From positions 124,001-188,000 of the forward strand of contig NZ_JAGIOF010000001.1 in NCBI RefSeq assembly GCF_017876535.1: a DNA stretch of 64,000 bases, in the 5' to 3' direction. Source of the stretch: Paeniglutamicibacter kerguelensis (GTDB lineage: Bacteria; Actinomycetota; Actinomycetes; Actinomycetales; Micrococcaceae). The translations under genes and the position numbers were made by a program. Positions 45,137 to 53,020 of the stretch are shown piece after piece. Every line of letters starts with the position of its first letter. Position 1 is the first letter of the stretch. A model generated the notes under the pieces. The model was not told the origin of the DNA, ran no database searches, and saw only the letters and a program-made list of their open reading frames with translations.

Positions 45137-45555
45137 TCTGGGCGATCTTGGTGTTCGTGGGGGTGCCGCTGTGGTTCTGTGCCCTCGGCCTCTTCACCCT
45201 CATCTACCGCAACCGTGCGTTGCGCAAGCGTCGCGGCAGCATCCCGGTGCGGGTGCTCAAGCCCGGCAAGACCCGTTGGGTACGGGGGCACGCCGTGTGG
45301 ATCTCGGACGTGTTCGCCTGGCGGGGCAGCCACGCGGCCTGGAGCGAAGGCCTGTGGCACGTCGCCGCCACCACCGTGGCCTCGGCCGGGTCCGAGGAGC
45401 TGAAGCGGCTTCACCGGCTCGGAGCCGATCTCGTGGTGGCGCCCCTGACCACCGATGAGCGAGCAGTGCTCAGGGTCGCTGTTGCCAGCGGCGATCGAAC
45501 CTCCGGGCTCGGGACCATCCAACCGACGCCGGACCAGAACGCCTCGGGCGTCTGA
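45133..45555 (+). CDS. DUF2550-like membrane-anchored protein
   Basis: 140 residues: one N-terminal membrane helix (WAILVFVGVPLWFCALGLFT), a basic segment RNRALRKRRGSIPVRVL and a soluble beta-rich domain. The layout matches actinobacterial DUF2550 proteins, though the match is by impression. Overlaps the preceding gene; 18 bases before the antiporter gene. Confidence 0.65.
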   Translation: MIWAILVFVGVPLWFCALGLFTLIYRNRALRKRRGSIPVRVLKPGKTRWVRGHAVWISDVFAWRGSHAAWSEGLWHVAATTVASAGSEELKRLHRLGADLVVAPLTTDERAVLRVAVASGDRTSGLGTIQPTPDQNASGV

Positions 45556-45573
45556 CGGGAAGGAGCCGAAGGT

Positions 45574-46788
45574 ATGGAAGAGCACGCCGGGCTCATTGTG
45601 CTGACAGTCGTCACCAGCGCCATCTTCCTCTGGGGGCTGGTGTCGGTCCGGCTGGAACGGGCGGGCCTGACCGCGCCCATCGTCTTCACCCTGATCGGGG
45701 CATTGGTGGCCTTCTCCGGCCTGGTTGACGGCCCCACCGCCCCGGACCTGCTCAAGCCCTTGGTGGAGACCACCCTTGTGTGGGTGCTGTTCTCCGACGC
45801 CGCCCACATCCGCATCCAGGACTTCCGCAGGGGGCTGGGACTCTACGTGCGGCTGCTCGCTGTGGGGCTGCCGCTGACCGTGCTCGCCGGCTGGGGCCTG
45901 GCCGGCTGGCTCTTTCCCGCTCTCGGGGTGTGGCTTGCCTTGCTGGTGGGGGCCGCGCTGGCGCCCACGGACGCCGCGCTGGGCCTCCCCGTCGTCACGA
46001 ACCCGGCGGTGCCGGAACGGATCCGTCGCCTCATCACGGTCGAGAGCGGCCTCAATGACGGCATCGTCACTCCCGTGGTCATGCTCGCCATCGCCGGCGC
46101 CGCCGTGGCAGCCGGCCATGAAGGCACTATAGGAGTCGGAGGCGCCCTGCTCGAACTCTCCATCGGCGCGGTCGTCGGCGGCATCATCGGGGTCACCGGC
46201 GGGGCGCTGCTGCGCCGTGCCAGGCGGGGTGGGTGGGCCGCCGAGGACTTCGCCGGCAGTGCGGTTCTCGCCCTGGCCCTCCTCGCCTATGCCGCTGCCG
46301 TGATGGCTCACGGCAATGGCTTCGTCGCGGCCTTCTGCGGTGGCCTGGCCTTCGGGGCCGCGGCCGGACGGCACGGACCCGCCGAACTCGAGTTTCTCGA
46401 ACAGACCAGCGGTCTGGTGTCCCTGCTGGTGTGGCTCGCGTTCGGCGCCATCGCCGTCCCGATCATGGTCGACCGCATCGATCTGGCCATGGTTGCCTAC
46501 GCGGTCCTCAGCCTCACTGCCGTGCGCATGGTGCCGGTGGCCCTGGCGCTGGTCGGCACAGGATTCGACCGCAACACCGTGCTGTTCGTGGGCTGGTTCG
46601 GCCCCCGCGGCCTGGCATCACTGGTCTTCGCCCTCATCGCGCTCGAAGAGCTGGGCGACGGGGCAGACGAAGTCGTGGCGGTGATCGCATTTACCGTGCT
46701 CCTGAGCATCGTGGTCCACGGCCTCAGCGCGGCCCCCCTAGCCAGCCGCTATGGCCGAGCCGCCGCACCGACCGGGAAATCCAAGTGA
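45574..46788 (+). CDS. CPA1-family Na+(K+)/H+ antiporter
   Basis: 404 residues, about 12 membrane helices. PTDAALGLPV and the ESGLNDG motif that follows are the conserved ion-site regions of CPA1 exchangers (NhaP/NHE), and WFGPRGLASLVF is the conserved late helix. It exchanges sodium or potassium for protons. AAGGAG lies upstream of ATG 45574. Last gene of a three-gene operon. Confidence 0.88.
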   Translation: MEEHAGLIVLTVVTSAIFLWGLVSVRLERAGLTAPIVFTLIGALVAFSGLVDGPTAPDLLKPLVETTLVWVLFSDAAHIRIQDFRRGLGLYVRLLAVGLPLTVLAGWGLAGWLFPALGVWLALLVGAALAPTDAALGLPVVTNPAVPERIRRLITVESGLNDGIVTPVVMLAIAGAAVAAGHEGTIGVGGALLELSIGAVVGGIIGVTGGALLRRARRGGWAAEDFAGSAVLALALLAYAAAVMAHGNGFVAAFCGGLAFGAAAGRHGPAELEFLEQTSGLVSLLVWLAFGAIAVPIMVDRIDLAMVAYAVLSLTAVRMVPVALALVGTGFDRNTVLFVGWFGPRGLASLVFALIALEELGDGADEVVAVIAFTVLLSIVVHGLSAAPLASRYGRAAAPTGKSK

Positions 46789-47068
46789 CCGGCACGAGTT
46801 CCTCCTGTGCGGACGCCCTCGCCACCGAACGCCCCCGAACCGGACCGGCTGCCGCGCGGGCCGACTCAGGAAGCGCTTGCCCGGGGGCAGGCACGAGTCG
46901 GAACACGGTGATTGGCTTGTGCTAGCGCCAACCGAGAATAGGGCCATTTCACCCAACTAAAAATGGGACCACATGGTCGTGTGACTGTTAACCCTTCGTT
47001 TGCCGCATTTCTTGCAGAGCTAAATGTAGCCCAGTCAAGGAGTCAACAAAACAGGGGCAGTTCCCCGT

Positions 47069-47536
47069 TTAGCTAAAGGGAAAAGGGCATATACCCCCTA
47101 TGCCGAATCCGGTCACAGGACTATCCCAGCAATCCCAGAAGGGCCACTTCGAGCTTGGGCCGCAAATTTCGGAGCAGGTGCACGGCGCCGCTGACAGCAA
47201 ACCAGCAATTATGAGTCCCATCGTGCGGCCGCCCGGATCCGTATCAGGGCTCACCGCGGCCTTTGTGAGATCCAGGATGGCTGTCCTGTTGCAGTCGCAG
47301 TCGTCGTATCCTTGCTCGCGGAAGCAGGTGTCATGTCGGCAGCAGGCTTCGTCTACTGCATCGATGGGTTCGCCCGGTCCAGAGTGCCCCGGCCCGCACC
47401 AATTGCCGTAAAGCCGTAAATCTATTTGTGGCACGGCAAGTCCTTCAGGCGGAAGCTCCCGACGTCGGTTGAGGCTTCCTGTCGTTTTCGACCGTTCTCG
47501 CAGAGACGACGTGGCTGTATATCCTGGAATTGGCAT
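47069..47536 (-). CDS. Phospholipase A2-like cysteine-rich protein, putative protease substrate
   Basis: 155 residues from ATG 47536 (a second ATG lies at 47542). A leader-like N-terminus MPIPGYTATSSLRERS precedes an about 30-residue linker and a PLA2-type core: LYGNWCGPG (calcium-loop-like), then DEACCRHDTC with the His68-Asp69 dyad of prokaryotic PLA2s. Eleven cysteines suggest an extracellular disulfide-bonded product, yet no Sec signal peptide is present. The leader matches those of the two other small proteins in the cluster, so cleavage by the subtilase/PatG-like pair is inferred. Last gene of the cluster. An alternative is a self-acting cytoplasmic lipase. Confidence 0.72.
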   Translation of the reverse strand: MPIPGYTATSSLRERSKTTGSLNRRRELPPEGLAVPQIDLRLYGNWCGPGHSGPGEPIDAVDEACCRHDTCFREQGYDDCDCNRTAILDLTKAAVSPDTDPGGRTMGLIIAGLLSAAPCTCSEICGPSSKWPFWDCWDSPVTGFGIGGICPFPFS

Positions 47537-47577
47537 AGTCATACACCTCTTTCGGTGGTTGTGATTGCGGCTGGTTT

Positions 47578-47829
47578 CTAGGGGCAGGCTGCGTCATTCG
47601 GTACGCATTGTCCGATGCACTTGTTGTTAACAACATTTCCACAGCATTTGCGGCCACGGGGGCATGGGGTTGGCGGAAGTATGACTCCGCCCCCACCGCT
47701 CCTCGCACATGGATCATGCTGGGCAATAGCCACCGAACCGTTCACAGTTTCGCTGCGAACATCAGCCGTCCGATAGCTCGCGCCCGAGATGTAGATGGAG
47801 GCCGCTCCAACGAATTTTGGTAGAGCCAC
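47578..47829 (-). CDS. Cysteine-rich small protein, putative precursor peptide
   Basis: 83 residues from GTG 47829 (AAGG upstream). The N-terminal MALPKFVGAASIYISGASYR is leader-like, the middle is Gly/Pro-rich and the C-terminal half is cysteine-dense (seven Cys in about 43 residues, CPRGRKCCGN and KCIGQC). No signal peptide, no known domain. Its size, leader and position between protease-type and PLA2-like genes make it the best candidate for a maturated secreted peptide, possibly a toxin or signalling peptide. Confidence 0.7.
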   Translation of the reverse strand: MALPKFVGAASIYISGASYRTADVRSETVNGSVAIAQHDPCARSGGGGVILPPTPCPRGRKCCGNVVNNKCIGQCVPNDAACP

Positions 47830-47910
47830 GATGGCACCTTCCTAGGCTAATTCTGGACTTGATTTAATTGGATCGATGTTTTTGTAAACGACATCTGCCT
47901 CATTAGGTAC

Positions 47911-48783
47911 TCATCTGTCATAAAACGGTGAGAGTTTGGTAACAAGAAACGGAAATTCCTCGGTCACGTCGACGCGCACGAAGTATTTGTGCACCACGTC
48001 GGTGCGTCGGTTTCGGTAGGAGAAGATGACGTCCAATACTTTCCGGACGCCGCTAAGTCGCGAGAGTCGCACGTCCACAGCGTCCAAGGAAGCGTTCTCC
48101 TCGTGTGCAATGGCAGTCTGTGTATAGATGTCTGGGTACCGTACGGCCAGATAGTTGAGGGCTCTGTGTTCATCAGTATTGCCAGCGTTATCAGCTAGCT
48201 GCATGATGCGGTCGAAAAGCTCAGCGCTTGTTGCCCGAAATAGCGATAGCTTCTTCCCGGTGGCATTCTCGGGTTTCGGTATTGCTCCCAGAAGTGATGA
48301 TCGGTCGAACGAATACAATTGATCGAAGGCGACAATTGGCACGATAAGTCCGCAGGCCTCCGGCTGGCTCAGTGGACCCGCTTTCCCAACGACCACGTCG
48401 AGGTCCGTTGGCTCCGGGCTCGAACGAACGGCTTCAACTAACAGGTCGAAATCTGCACGATCGCGCGGCATTAAGAGGTAGGACTCCAAGCCTCCAATCA
48501 TGAATACCCAGCACAGTTGACGAGCCAAGTAACGGTTCCCTGGATCTGACAGCGTCTCCCTAAAAATCTGGCGGTCAGTCGCCGAGGTTGCAGTAGCGCG
48601 CTGACCGGCGACTTGAGCGAACTCTTTCTCTACGCCAAGGCTGGGAAATCGCGGCTGAACTTGCCCGATGGCGTAAACGAATGCCTGTTGCGTGACTTGA
48701 GTGTGCGCCGTGTACTCTCCGGGCTGCAGGTCGGCGCTCCCTCCCTCTTCATCGGCCTGTCTCGCACCCATCATAGGATCCAT
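47911..48783 (-). CDS. PatG C-terminal-domain-like protein
   Basis: 290 residues. After a 30-residue acidic start, FVYAIGQVQPRFPSLGVEKE, NRYLARQLCWVFMIGGLESY, PRDRADFDLLVEAVR, VPIVAFDQLYSFDR, FDRIMQLADNAGNTDEHRAL and the C-terminal FVRVDVTEEFPFLVTKLSPF follow. I recognise this pattern from the C-terminal part of cyanobactin maturation proteases of the PatA/PatG family. In PatG this part is fused to the subtilase; here it is a separate gene. ATG 48783 has GAGGAG upstream. Its biochemical role is unknown even in PatG. Confidence 0.75.
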   Translation of the reverse strand: MDPMMGARQADEEGGSADLQPGEYTAHTQVTQQAFVYAIGQVQPRFPSLGVEKEFAQVAGQRATATSATDRQIFRETLSDPGNRYLARQLCWVFMIGGLESYLLMPRDRADFDLLVEAVRSSPEPTDLDVVVGKAGPLSQPEACGLIVPIVAFDQLYSFDRSSLLGAIPKPENATGKKLSLFRATSAELFDRIMQLADNAGNTDEHRALNYLAVRYPDIYTQTAIAHEENASLDAVDVRLSRLSGVRKVLDVIFSYRNRRTDVVHKYFVRVDVTEEFPFLVTKLSPFYDR

Positions 48784-48807
48784 GCTGAGCTCCTCACTAC
48801 GGCTCCG

Positions 48808-48840
48808 TATTTTCTGGCCATCATCGACGGCCAGAAAATA
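48808..48840 (-). other. Intra-operon hairpin at the end of the 71-residue gene
   Basis: Perfect 12-bp inverted repeat TATTTTCTGGCC/GGCCAGAAAATA around a 9-base loop, covering the last codons and stop of the 71-residue gene and ending 25 bases before the PatG-like start. No T-run follows, so it may be an mRNA-stabilising or processing element rather than a terminator. Confidence 0.55.
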
Positions 48841-49036
48841 CCATCCACTGGTTCAATCTTGCTGCTCGGTCAAGGCATGATGCACAGGGCTGAATGCCCA
48901 CTAGCGCTGTAGCGCGTTTTATGGCGTCTCCCAGCCCCACCTCTGTCGTATCCGCTGTGAATCCGGGCAGTCGTACTTTATGACGGGGTGTTGTGTCCGG
49001 CAAAGGCTCGTCTGAATGTTCTTCCTCGTGGATCAT
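48821..49036 (-). CDS. Small protein with LPGF leader-like motif and CxxC tail
   Basis: 71 residues from ATG 49036, which overlaps the protease stop (ATGA). The polar acidic N-terminus is followed by RLPGFTADTTEVGLGDAIKR, then VGIQPCASCLDRAARLN with C51-x-x-C54. From memory, the GLGDAIKR...GI-P-C-x-x-C-x-x-R-A-x-x-LN pattern recurs as a tail in many unrelated bacterial small proteins. Function unknown; it may be a precursor, or an adaptor that presents substrates to the protease. Confidence 0.7.
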   Translation of the reverse strand: MIHEEEHSDEPLPDTTPRHKVRLPGFTADTTEVGLGDAIKRATALVGIQPCASCLDRAARLNQWMVFSGRR

Positions 49037-49914
49037 GCCAACACCTTTCTGTAAGTATGGGTCGAAAGCAGCTGATAGGCGGCCCAAGCGTTCAGCAACC
49101 CCGGCACTATCGAACGCTGCTGACCGGCCCTAGTTGAGATAAGCGCATGCTTAACCTCGGAGGCAGCAACGGCGGGGTATATCGAACGCAATAGCACAGC
49201 TGCCCCTGTCACGAACGGTGCAGCAATACTGGTTCCTGTGAACACGGCGGTACCGCCCGAACTTGCTAAGCCAAAGACATCTTTCCCAGGAGCGCCCAAA
49301 CCGGAGCGCCCGATCGATGCAGCGATGTGGGCCTGAGGTAGGGGCTGCCCCAAAAGGGAGTATGCAATTACGGGGATCGTACATGCGTGGCGAAGAACGT
49401 CCATATTCCCTCCAATCACACGGTGATTCCCAACCGCAGCGATAACGAGCACGCTTCTCTGGCTCGCGAAGTCCATTGCTGCTCGCAACATTTGGTCAGA
49501 GGTGAAGCCGCCACCTGACACAGCGAGGCTGAGATTGATGATGCGGGCCCCAGCGTGCACACAATCGACAATTGCCTCTGCTACTTCGCGAACAGCCGCA
49601 GTCGGCATTTCGCCCGCAGGGGTGTTCTCCGTGAAGACAGGTCGCAGAACATACGTACATTCTGGAGCGATACCGGGCGGTTGCGATTGACGGCTAGCGG
49701 CCAAGATACCCACTACCGAGGTTCCGTGCTGGCAGGAAACACTTCGTGGGTCTCGGCACCCTACTCCCCAGCCCGGAAAAGATTTGATGGTGGCCTGGGC
49801 CAGGTCTGGATGATCGAGAGCTACGGGCCCGTCTACTATTCCAACAATCACATCTGCTCCTCCCGTGCTCAAGGACATGAGGGCGGGAAGATGAACCAAA
49901 GAAAGCTCGTCCAT
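49033..49914 (-). CDS. Subtilisin-like (S8) serine protease, PatA/PatG-type
   Basis: 293 residues consisting of the peptidase domain almost alone: catalytic Asp28 (VGIVDGPV), His63 (CQHGTSVVGIL), oxyanion Asn163 (AAVGNH) and Ser229 (FTGTSIAAPFVTGA). There is no signal peptide and no propeptide, so it should act in the cytoplasm, as the cyanobactin proteases do. ATG 49914 is fixed by GAGGAG six bases upstream. First gene of the cluster, translationally coupled to the 71-residue gene. By analogy, it would cut the leaders of the small proteins encoded downstream. Confidence 0.88.
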   Translation of the reverse strand: MDELSLVHLPALMSLSTGGADVIVGIVDGPVALDHPDLAQATIKSFPGWGVGCRDPRSVSCQHGTSVVGILAASRQSQPPGIAPECTYVLRPVFTENTPAGEMPTAAVREVAEAIVDCVHAGARIINLSLAVSGGGFTSDQMLRAAMDFASQRSVLVIAAVGNHRVIGGNMDVLRHACTIPVIAYSLLGQPLPQAHIAASIGRSGLGAPGKDVFGLASSGGTAVFTGTSIAAPFVTGAAVLLRSIYPAVAASEVKHALISTRAGQQRSIVPGLLNAWAAYQLLSTHTYRKVLA

Positions 49915-50156
49915 GAATCTCCTCAGATCCAGCACTGCTCTTGGCCGTATTCGGGGTGATGAGACGAATACGTTCGCGAGTAGGCTCTACGGGCAGCCTG
50001 CGTTGATCCTCCTTGCTGCTCAACGATTTTAACGTCCGGCATCAATGACGTCCATCTACTCGTATAGTTATACTGCTCCTTTCGCTTCCAGATGTCACCA
50101 GTACTGATCCATAAATCGTTGAGAAGCCGCGTGAGCTGCGTACTCGTGGCCGGGGG

Positions 50157-50402
50157 CTATGCCGTGTCTCCCAACGCGGCAATTGCCGCGCTCCGACCGA
50201 GCTCGGCGTGGAGGAGGATTGCGGATCGGTAGGTCAGGGCGAACTTGTCGTAGCGGGTGGCCAGGGCCCTCCACTGCTTGAGGGTGTTGAAGCTGCATTC
50301 CACGACGTTGCGGCGCATGTACGCTTCCCGGTCGTAGGTCACCGGCCGGCCGCCGGACTTTCCCTTCCGCTTGCGGTTGTCCTTCTGGTTTTGACCGGGA
50401 CT
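50157..50402 (-). pseudogene. IS5-family transposase, C-terminal fragment
   Basis: The minus strand reads [20 protein letters not shown], then [20 protein letters not shown], the conserved end of IS5-type DDE transposases, with a normal stop. The N-terminal two-thirds are missing; the sequence becomes unrelated beyond about 50402. Confidence 0.82.
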
Positions 50403-50536
50403 TCTGAATGATGGAAAGGCAGTCTGCTAGATATGGTCTCCAGTAGGCTGAAAACGACCTGCCACTAATGAAAAATGGGAGCCAGCCCGGGGCAGTTGCT
50501 GCTACGCCGGTCAATCCGGAGAAGGATTCTGTGCAT

Positions 50537-50909
50537 ATGAACGTGGAGGATGCTCTCGACCCCGTCATAAGAGACATGAGAACGACCGGAGCCCCCCATC
50601 CCAAGGGTCCAGTTCAACAGCCAAGGTACGACCAACTCATGGCTTGCAACCTTGACCGCTTCTGACGGATCGAGCCACGGCATCTTCATTGATCTCTCTT
50701 TGCCACGCGCATACGTCGTCGCGGCCGCAGCCGAAGGTGCCCAGGAATGGGGGTTCGATGAGCTGCAGGGGAGCGGGCTCACCAACTGGCCCCCATGTCC
50801 TTTGCATCCGAAAAACCACCCTCTTGACGCGGTAGCGCTCGGTGGAAGCGCGGTGTGGGCTTGCCCATCCGAAAACACCGTCATCGCCGAAATTGGGGCA
50901 CTGGCCTAG
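50537..50909 (+). pseudogene. Hypothetical protein with a frameshift
   Basis: A protein-like segment from ATG 50537 (MNVEDALDPVIRDMRTTGAP) runs to a stop at 50665. The next frame, from about 50640 to 50909, continues in similar style (GIFIDLSLPRAYVVAAAAEG, ending ENTVIAEIGALA). One frame change near 50640-50660 would join them into a protein of about 120 residues. Family unknown. Confidence 0.5.
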
Positions 50910-51271
50910 CCGCTCTCTGGGGTATGATTCCAAACCGCCAATGTCGAGCGGCATCCGGGCGAGTGGCGCAGTCTGGGCAGCGCGTTCCGTGGGCCCTGTC
51001 ATTTTTCGAAGTCGTCGGCACTGTGCTGTGCGTCCGCAAGGGGAACGTCTACCGGGCACTGCCTGAAGTGTGCTCGACTACCGAACGCGGACGCCCGGAC
51101 ATGGCACCACCGCCAGAAGGCTGCCGAGTGCCGACGATCACGCAAAAGCGTGTAATTCAGGCGCTTGAACGGCTTGATGCTTTTAGTCTTTGGCACCTTG
51201 TCATCCCGAATCAACGGGCACTTGTTCTCCCTTGGCACCTTTGCTTCAGTTTGCTTGCTCGCGGATACTGT
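50910..51271. other. Gene-free stretch
   Basis: About 360 bases with no supportable frame or structured element. Confidence 0.45.
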
Positions 51272-51508
51272 TCAGAGCAATACGCGGGCGGTTCCTAGGA
51301 TGGCCGAGATGAGGAACCCCATGGCGGCTATAAACAGGCCCCAGTCCAGAGCTGTGTAGGTCGCAAACATTCTCGCGACACGGTTGCTAGGCAGCGCCTT
51401 CCCGTCACGGTGGGCAGCTTCAGCGTGGGCTGACTGTTCCTCCCTGCTGGAGTAGAAAATAACCGCCGCAAGTCCAATAAAAACGACCCACGTCATGATC
51501 ACGTCCAT
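51272..51508 (-). CDS. Small two-helix membrane protein
   Basis: 78 residues: one helix at the N-terminus (MTWVVFIGLAAVIFYSSR), a hydrophilic middle and a second at the C-terminus (WGLFIAAMGFLISAILGTAR). AAAGGAC lies eight bases before ATG 51508. No family recognised. Confidence 0.65.
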   Translation of the reverse strand: MDVIMTWVVFIGLAAVIFYSSREEQSAHAEAAHRDGKALPSNRVARMFATYTALDWGLFIAAMGFLISAILGTARVLL

Positions 51509-51686
51509 TATTTATGTCCTTTTCGTTGGTCGGGCGAACTCAACATCAGGCGATCATCATCTCGTAGCAGGAACGCCCTGTGGGACAGTCTCCCAAGGGG
51601 CTACTAATGCTCAGCATCGCTTTGCGCGACGATAACCTACATATTGACGAGGAAGCTGCTCGGCAACCAATAAACCTGTATCGCTG

Positions 51687-52187
51687 CTAGGGTGTCCGCT
51701 TGGCCGGTGGCCATGACCTGTCTGGGTCAAAGCGTGCGCCTTCCGGTTTGGACGGCATCATGGCAAGGACCAAGGCGATCGGCAGCCCGACGTAAGGCAA
51801 CCAACAGACAAAGTAGGTCTCACCTTCGAAGTTGGCGTCGTGGAAGCGGCGCATGCCCAGGGCCAAATTTGGGAGGAACGTGACGAGCCAATAGGTGAGC
51901 CATATCAACAGCCCGGGTGCGGCGGCATCCGGCAACTCGGTGCCACCCGGATCAAGGAGGTTCGCGCCGCCCACGACCATGAGGGCAGCGCAGGCGCTCG
52001 TGACCAGGACGTTGAGCAACATGACCCACCAGTACTCGCTGCGGCTGGCACGGCCGTCGAAGGTTCCGTATTTCAGGAAAAACAGCTTGAAGGCTTCGCC
52101 AAATGTGGCACCGTAACGCGGCAGGTCCAGGCTATCCACTGCGGGTGAAGCCGAAGGGGATTCGTCTGGGTTCGTTGGGTGTGACAT
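51687..52187 (-). CDS. DUF805 family membrane protein
   Basis: 166 residues. The hallmark KYGTFDGRASRSEYWW opens the domain after a 35-residue polar N-terminus, followed by about four membrane helices and the conserved MRRFHDANF. Function of DUF805 is unknown; several are phage-shock or stress-related. Repeat copy 3 starts 80 bases upstream of its start. Confidence 0.88.
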   Translation of the reverse strand: MSHPTNPDESPSASPAVDSLDLPRYGATFGEAFKLFFLKYGTFDGRASRSEYWWVMLLNVLVTSACAALMVVGGANLLDPGGTELPDAAAPGLLIWLTYWLVTFLPNLALGMRRFHDANFEGETYFVCWLPYVGLPIALVLAMMPSKPEGARFDPDRSWPPAKRTP

Positions 52188-52266
52188 GGTGCTTGTTCCT
52201 CAATGAAAGTGATCTTTGGAATATTACTTGAATAGCGCCGCGGGCATCGACAGAGCGGTTCGGCAT

Positions 52267-52310
52267 TGACGTTTTCTGAAGGTGACTGCACAGTCAGAAG
52301 CCGTTGGCAC
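52267..52310 (+). repeat. Tn402/Tn5053-like two-unit terminal repeat, copy 3
   Basis: First unit 52267-52291 (TGACGTTTTCTGAAGGTGAC, then TGCAC) and second unit about 52294-52310 (TCAGAAGCCGTTGGCAC). Two bases rather than six separate the units. Confidence 0.65.
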
Positions 52311-52470
52311 GGCAGCGCCGTGCCCCCCTAGTGGGAACGGCGCTCCGGGCACCGATGAGTGCGTTGTTCCCCGGCATTGCCCTGGATGCTTTGCCATGGC
52401 ACCCGCGACGCTTGGCGACGCGGAGGGACCTTGGGCGGCACCTGGAAGTGGCTCGGCGATAGTGGTGTGC

Positions 52471-52995
52471 ATGAGCGGAATTCAAGGGTGGCGCGTGCGG
52501 TTCCCGCACAAGCGCCAGGCAGCCGGACTGGGCACCCTGGGTTTGGTGCTGTCCGCGGGGCTCTTGACGGGGTACTCGGTATTCCGGGATTACTCGGGCG
52601 ACACCTGTGACGGGCGCAAACCTGTCGAGTCCTTGGAGCAAGCCGGCAAGGGTCTGGTGGCCGCGGCCTACGCCGCCGGCCGGGACGGGGTATGCCGGGT
52701 CACGCATGCATTCCACGATGTGGTTCTGGATGAGGCCATGGTGGCCAAGGCGCGGGAGCTGCTGGCCGCTCGGGGCATTACCCCGCAGAACGTCACGGTG
52801 GTGGTGGGCGAACAGATGGGAAGCGGCGTTTTCGTCGACCTGACAGACGGCAGCAACAACAAAGCCCATGCGATCAGGGTGGATGGCATTTCTGTCCGTG
52901 GCGACGGGTACACGATTTTCCTGCCGCAAGAGGTGTATCCGGAGGTTCCCGAGGATGCGGCATCACCGTCAGCTTCGACGGGCACTTCTCCCTAA
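52471..52995 (+). CDS. Hypothetical membrane-anchored exported protein
   Basis: 174 residues: a short basic N-terminus, one membrane helix (GLGTLGLVLSAGLLTGYSVF) and an extracytoplasmic domain ending in an Ala/Ser/Pro-rich tail. The domain contains VVVGEQMGSGVFVDLTDGSN. No family recognised. It stands downstream of repeat copy 3. Confidence 0.6.
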   Translation: MSGIQGWRVRFPHKRQAAGLGTLGLVLSAGLLTGYSVFRDYSGDTCDGRKPVESLEQAGKGLVAAAYAAGRDGVCRVTHAFHDVVLDEAMVAKARELLAARGITPQNVTVVVGEQMGSGVFVDLTDGSNNKAHAIRVDGISVRGDGYTIFLPQEVYPEVPEDAASPSASTGTSP

Positions 52996-53020
52996 GAAGG
53001 CCGGCGCCGCATGGGGAACC

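Noticed and set aside
47475..47500. CTGTCGTTTTCGACC resembling the repeat start
   Set aside because: Lies within the coding part of the PLA2-like gene, the match stops after ten bases and there is no second unit.
50400..50465. Possible opposite-orientation transposon end (GAAAACGAC near 50452 with GACTTCTGA upstream)
   Set aside because: The spacing between the two half-matches is far longer than in the five clear copies and the CTGCAC end is missing. Left open, not called.
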